From positions 1 through 10,480 of the forward strand of contig JACDAO010000459.1 in assembly GCA_013695405.1 (NCBI GenBank): a stretch of 10,480 nucleotides of DNA. The letters are read 5' to 3'. The notes beneath the pieces were generated by a model. It was given only the letters and a program-made list of their open reading frames with translations. It did not search any database and was not told the DNA's origin. Positions 7,373 to 10,480 of this stretch are shown here, one piece after another; position 1 is the first letter of the stretch; each line of letters starts with the position of its first letter. This DNA is from Acidobacteriota bacterium. GTDB taxonomy: Bacteria; Acidobacteriota; Vicinamibacteria; Vicinamibacterales; Vicinamibacteraceae. A program made the position numbers and the translations under genes.

Positions 7373-7442
7373 TCCCACATACCGTTCGTGCGGCAAATGC
7401 CGAGCGGGCGCGCGGCTCCCCAACGACGCCGGAGTCGCCACG

Positions 7443-7448
7443 TATACT
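7443..7448 (+). promoter_or_regulatory. -10 element TATACT close to the response regulator start
   Basis: TATACT is near-consensus for a -10 box and lies only eight bases before the GTG start codon, so transcription would begin at or just before the codon. No -35 match is seen at the expected distance (CCAACG at 7420-7425) and no ribosome binding site is visible. This would fit a leaderless message. Confidence 0.4.
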
Positions 7449-7456
7449 GCCCGACT

Positions 7457-8506
7457 GTGGCCACGCTCACCGAGCCCATCACCAGGGCACGGATCCTCAT
7501 TGTCGACGACCAGGCCCCGAACATCCGCCTGCTCGAACGGCTGCTGACGACCGGCGGCTACCACCGGCTGTATTCGACGACCGTGCCCGAGCAGGTGGCC
7601 GGTCTGGTCGCCCAGGTCAGCCCCGACCTGATCCTGCTCGACCTGCACATGCCCGGGCTCGACGGCTTCGGCGTGATGGAACAGCTCAGGACCCGCCTGG
7701 ACGAAGAGCGCTACCTCCCGATCCTGGTAGTGACCGCCGACCTCAGCGTCGAGGTCCGGCAGCGCGCGCTCGGGGCCGGGGCCCGCGACTTCCTGAACAA
7801 GCCGTTCGACGCGGTCGAGGCCCTGCTCCGCATCCGCAACCTGCTGGTGACCCGTTTCCTGTACCTGCAGCTGGACAACCACAACCGCGGTCTCGAGGCG
7901 ACCGTTCAGGAACGGACCCGCAAGCTCGAGGTGGCCCGGCTCGAGATCCTCGAGCGGCTGGCGCTGGCCGCGGAGTTCCGCGACGACAACACCGGCGAGC
8001 ACACGCGGCGCGTTGGACGGATGGCGGGTGCGCTGGCGCGCGAGCTCGGGCTGGCCGGCGAGGAGGCGCTGACCATCGAGCGTGCGGCGCCGCTGCACGA
8101 CGTCGGCAAGATCGGCATCCGCGACGCGATCCTGCTCAAGTCGGGCGTGCTGAGCCCGGCCGAAGACGAGGAGATGCAGCGGCACACCGTGATTGGCGCG
8201 AACATCCTGTCGGGCAGCCAGGGCGCGCTGCTGCGCATCGCCGAGGACATCGCCCTCACGCACCACGAGCGCTGGGACGGCGCTGGGTACCCGCGCGGCC
8301 TGTCGCGCCTCGCCATTCCGTTGGCCGGACGGATCACCCACGTCGCCGACGTGTTCGACGCCATGACCCACCCCCACGCCGGGGCGGGCCCGACCAGCGG
8401 GACCGACCAGGCCGTCGACTTCATCCGCGAGCACGCGGGCGCGCACTTCGACCCGGACGTGGTGGACGCCTTCCTGACGGTCGGCAGGAAGATCCAACAA
8501 ACGTAG
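7457..8506 (+). CDS. Response regulator with HD-GYP domain (probable c-di-GMP phosphodiesterase)
   Basis: A cytosolic two-component output protein of 349 residues. The receiver domain (about 10-128) has acidic residues D17/D18, phospho-acceptor D62 in LLDLHMPGLDG, T93 and K115 in NKPF. A charged helical, probably coiled-coil linker (about 138-170) leads to the HD-GYP domain (about 170-342). Its metal and catalytic residues are present: E181/H182, H214/D215 and K218 in HDVGKIGI, H243, H269/H270 and the DGAGYP signature at 274-279, and D301 in VADVFDA. The usual SDRPYR motif after the last of these is absent, replaced by THPHAGAGPTSGT. The GTG at 7457 was chosen because the receiver begins at RARILIVDD; the open frame upstream covers the promoter. 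No partner histidine kinase is in the window. The TAG stop lies inside the first REP-like repeat. Biochemical activity is inferred from intact residues. Confidence 0.93.
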   Translation: MATLTEPITRARILIVDDQAPNIRLLERLLTTGGYHRLYSTTVPEQVAGLVAQVSPDLILLDLHMPGLDGFGVMEQLRTRLDEERYLPILVVTADLSVEVRQRALGAGARDFLNKPFDAVEALLRIRNLLVTRFLYLQLDNHNRGLEATVQERTRKLEVARLEILERLALAAEFRDDNTGEHTRRVGRMAGALARELGLAGEEALTIERAAPLHDVGKIGIRDAILLKSGVLSPAEDEEMQRHTVIGANILSGSQGALLRIAEDIALTHHERWDGAGYPRGLSRLAIPLAGRITHVADVFDAMTHPHAGAGPTSGTDQAVDFIREHAGAHFDPDVVDAFLTVGRKIQQT

Positions 8507-8561
8507 CCGCCGGACTTGTCCGGCGGGGTCGCCAGGTCGGTCGGACAAGTCCGACCGCTAC
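8503..8561. repeat. Pair of REP-like palindromes in inverted orientation (BIME-like)
   Basis: Two hairpins occupy the convergent gap. The first has an 8-bp perfect stem at 8507-8514/8519-8526 with loop CTTG; the second a 7-bp stem at 8539-8545/8550-8556 with loop CAAG. Their cores, CGGACTTGTCCG and CGGACAAGTCCG, are reverse complements of each other. Over 23 bases the first unit and the reverse complement of the second agree at 19, including a GTAGC head on each. They are therefore two copies of one element facing each other, as in REP doublets. Without T-tracts they are poor classical terminators, but they could stop or stabilise both convergent messages. Confidence 0.75.
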
Positions 8562-8565
8562 GCAT

Positions 8566-9951
8566 TCACTGTGGGGCGGGCGCGCGGCCCGCCATCAGGC
8601 CGACGATGAGGGCGGCGGCGGAGGCGGCCAGACCCCAGACGACGGGCGCGAGACCGGCGAGGCCGACGCCACGGGTGCCCACCTCCAGCGCCACGGTGAC
8701 AAGGGCGCCGGCAGCCATCGCGGCACGCGCGTCCGACCTCCTGGCACGCGGCAGGAACAGTCCGGCCACCACCGGCACGAACAGGCTGGCACTGAGCACG
8801 CTGTAGAACAGCTTCATCGCGGTGATGATGCTGCCCGCCCAGATTGCCACCGCTACGCCCAGCACGCCACTGGCCACCGCGGCGATCCGCGCCACGCGCA
8901 ACTGCTCGACGTCGGTCGCGCCAGGCCACAGGTGACCGCGGTACAGATCGCGCGCCATCGACGTCGAGAGCATGAACAGCACGGCGTCGGCGGTGCTGAC
9001 CTCGGCGGAGAAGAGCGCCGCCATTGCCAAGGTGCCCAGCCACGGCGGCAGGTCGTCGTGCAGCAGCGTCGGCAGCGCCAGCTCGTGGTTGCCGAGGGTC
9101 GGATGCAGCACCCGTGCGAGCATGCCGAGCAGCGGCGGCACCGCCGCGAACAGCAGCAACACCACCGCGTTGACGAGCACGCCGGTTCGCACCGTCCGCG
9201 TGTCGCGCGCCCCGAAGACCTTCTGCAGCAAGCCCGGTGAGACGACGAAGGACGGCGCCAGCAGCGCCACGTACATCAAGCCGGATGCGCCGCCGCCGAG
9301 CGGATTCCAGTAGCCGGGCGGGACCGCTGGCGCCACCAGGGTTGCGAGGCCGCCCGCCGCGTGCCAGGCAAACGGGACGGCCAGCAGCAGGCCAGCCACC
9401 AGCACCACCACCTGGACCTGGTTGACCAGAGTCGACGAGCGCAGCCCGCCACTTGTGAAGTAGAGAGTGGCGACGACCCCGCCGATGATGCAACCGTACG
9501 TCCGCGGCAGCCCGGCGACGACCTCGAGCAGGCCGGCCAGCGCAATCAACTGCGCCGCGAGAATCGAGAGCGATCCGCACCACAGCAGCACGGCCATCAC
9601 GGCGCGCACATCCGGACCGAACCGGGCGTGCAGGTAGTCGCCGACGGTGCGGTGATCGTCGGCCGCCGCAACACGCCAGATGCGGGGGCCGACCCACAGT
9701 CCGAGCGCCACCGACCCGAGACCGGCCGATCCGACCCACCACCACGCAGCGACGCCGTCGCGGTAGCCGAGGCCTGCGGCGCCGACGGTCGACCCGGCGC
9801 CGATGTTGGCGGCGATCAAGGTGCCTGCGAGCAGGACCGGCGACAGTTGCCGGCCGGCGACGAAGAACTCCGGCGCCGTCATCCGGCGCGACGACCACCA
9901 GCCAATCGCGACCAGCGCGGCCGCGTAGACTAGCAGGAAGACCAGCGACAT
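8566..9951 (-). CDS. Sodium:solute symporter (SSS family)
   Basis: A 461-residue inner-membrane secondary transporter of the SSS family, which couples uptake of sugars, amino acids, carboxylates or similar solutes to Na+. About 12-13 hydrophobic segments are visible. Signature features include EFFVAGRQLSPVLLAGTLIAANIGAGSTVG at about 28-57 (first core helix) and AALFSAEVSTADAVLFMLST at 311-330, where S319 and T320 occupy the place of the Na2-site hydroxyls. The start is the ATG at 9951, which places the first membrane helix (SLVFLLVYAAALVAIGWW) at the N-terminus; the frame is open further up only through the overlapping peptidase gene. The gap to the peptidase stop is seven bases, so the two form an operon and the cargo may be a product of that peptidase. 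Substrate cannot be told from sequence. Confidence 0.92.
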   Translation of the reverse strand: MSLVFLLVYAAALVAIGWWSSRRMTAPEFFVAGRQLSPVLLAGTLIAANIGAGSTVGAAGLGYRDGVAAWWWVGSAGLGSVALGLWVGPRIWRVAAADDHRTVGDYLHARFGPDVRAVMAVLLWCGSLSILAAQLIALAGLLEVVAGLPRTYGCIIGGVVATLYFTSGGLRSSTLVNQVQVVVLVAGLLLAVPFAWHAAGGLATLVAPAVPPGYWNPLGGGASGLMYVALLAPSFVVSPGLLQKVFGARDTRTVRTGVLVNAVVLLLFAAVPPLLGMLARVLHPTLGNHELALPTLLHDDLPPWLGTLAMAALFSAEVSTADAVLFMLSTSMARDLYRGHLWPGATDVEQLRVARIAAVASGVLGVAVAIWAGSIITAMKLFYSVLSASLFVPVVAGLFLPRARRSDARAAMAAGALVTVALEVGTRGVGLAGLAPVVWGLAASAAALIVGLMAGRAPAPQ

Positions 9952-9958
9952 CGCGGGT

Positions 9959-10480
9959 TCAACGGAGGCTGCGCGCCGACGGCAGAAACGGCAACGGCTC
10001 GGCGTGGCGCACCGCCGACAGAATGGCCTGGGCAGTGACGTCGGCGGCGAGGGCGCCGACCAGCCCCACGTCGGCCGCGCCGGTCTTCCTGCCGGTGGCC
10101 AGGGCGAAGATCGTGTCGCCATCCGAGGGCGTGTGGGCCGGCACGATCGCGCGGGCAAAGCCGTCGTGCGCCATGCGCGCCACCAGCGACGCCTCGGTTT
10201 TGGACAGGGTCGCGTTGGTGGCGACGATCCCCAGCGTGGTGTTGCCCCCCGGCGCATGCGGCGTGGGCAGGCCCTGCCGCAGCAGCAGGCGCGCATCGGC
10301 CAGCGCCCGGCCGTCCTCGGTGCGGACACCCGCGACGACGGCGCCGGTCGCCGGATCGACGACGTCACCGCGGGCGTTGACCGCGACCAGTGCCGCCACC
10401 ACCAGCCCGGACGGCAGGTGAATCGACGCCGAGCCTATCCCGCCTTTCATCGCGCGGCTGATGCCGTACAGTTTGCCGAC
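9959..10480 (-). CDS. P1/S58 family peptidase (DmpA/NylC-like), C-terminal part
   Basis: This is the C-terminal 173 residues of an N-terminal-nucleophile hydrolase of the DmpA/NylC family (L-aminopeptidase/D-esterase, beta-aminopeptidase or oligoamide hydrolase). The precursor cleaves itself so that a Ser or Thr becomes the nucleophile. The visible part includes VGKLYGISRAMKGGIGSAS at 1-19, VVAALVAVNARGDVVDP at 27-43, the probable self-cleavage site GGN|TT (N80/T81), and ARMAHDGFARAIVPAHTPSDGDTIFALATG at 101-130. All are typical. The N-terminal part lies beyond the window edge, so I read the frame through to 10480 rather than using the internal ATG at 10450. The gene precedes the symporter by seven bases in the same direction. 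Family membership is strong; substrate is unknown. DmpA itself uses Ser, whereas this protein has Thr, as NylC does. Confidence 0.93.
   Translation of the reverse strand, partial: VGKLYGISRAMKGGIGSASIHLPSGLVVAALVAVNARGDVVDPATGAVVAGVRTEDGRALADARLLLRQGLPTPHAPGGNTTLGIVATNATLSKTEASLVARMAHDGFARAIVPAHTPSDGDTIFALATGRKTGAADVGLVGALAADVTAQAILSAVRHAEPLPFLPSARSLR

Noticed and set aside
8507..8556. A simple rho-independent terminator pair
   Set aside because: Stems are strong but neither is followed by a T-tract, and the two units are copies of one another, so a repeated element explains them better.
8503..8561. CRISPR array
   Set aside because: There are only two units, they are inverted rather than direct, and the interval between them is 12 bases.
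9952..10368. Extension of the symporter frame by 139 residues
   Set aside because: It overlaps the peptidase, whose frame shows the family motifs; the extension is Arg/Pro/Ser-rich, and the ATG at 9951 fits the first membrane helix.

Overview
The window is GC-rich (roughly two thirds G+C by eye) and densely coded, with long open frames on both strands, few Shine-Dalgarno sites and several GTG starts. Gene content, the short bacterial-type homogentisate dioxygenase and a REP-like repeat built on CGGACTTGTCCG suggest an environmental, aerobic, high-GC bacterium. Acidobacteriota of the Vicinamibacteria type is my best guess, but it is an inference from general resemblance, not something the sequence proves.

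Layout. (1) Positions 1-2777 look like the edge of a surface-polysaccharide locus. On the minus strand is an ABC exporter pair, permease (wzm-like) then ATPase (wzt-like, cut by the window start). Divergent from it, across a 318-bp spacer, is a WbpA-type UDP-N-acetylglucosamine 6-dehydrogenase. The spacer holds a good promoter for the dehydrogenase and a 22-bp inverted repeat that could be an operator. (2) Positions 2810-7327, minus strand, are a compact tyrosine/homogentisate catabolic operon read hppD, hmgA, an uncharacterised 312-aa gene, then fumarylacetoacetase, with gaps of 2, 7 and 0 bp. It converts 4-hydroxyphenylpyruvate to homogentisate, then maleylacetoacetate, and finally fumarate plus acetoacetate. 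No recognisable maleylacetoacetate isomerase is present; the unknown gene sits exactly where that enzyme would be expected. (3) Divergent from hppD is a response regulator with an HD-GYP output domain (c-di-GMP phosphodiesterase type), possibly translated from a leaderless GTG. (4) The convergent gap at 8507-8565 is filled by two REP-like palindromes in inverted orientation. (5) From there to the window end, minus strand, lie an SSS-family sodium:solute symporter and, upstream of it, an S58/P1 (DmpA/NylC-like) peptidase whose N-terminal part is outside the window.

Most novel candidate: the unknown gene at 4139-5077. Its sequence reads like a beta/alpha barrel with two lysine motifs reminiscent of class I aldolases, and its position makes it a candidate non-orthologous maleylacetoacetate isomerase or an accessory enzyme of the pathway.
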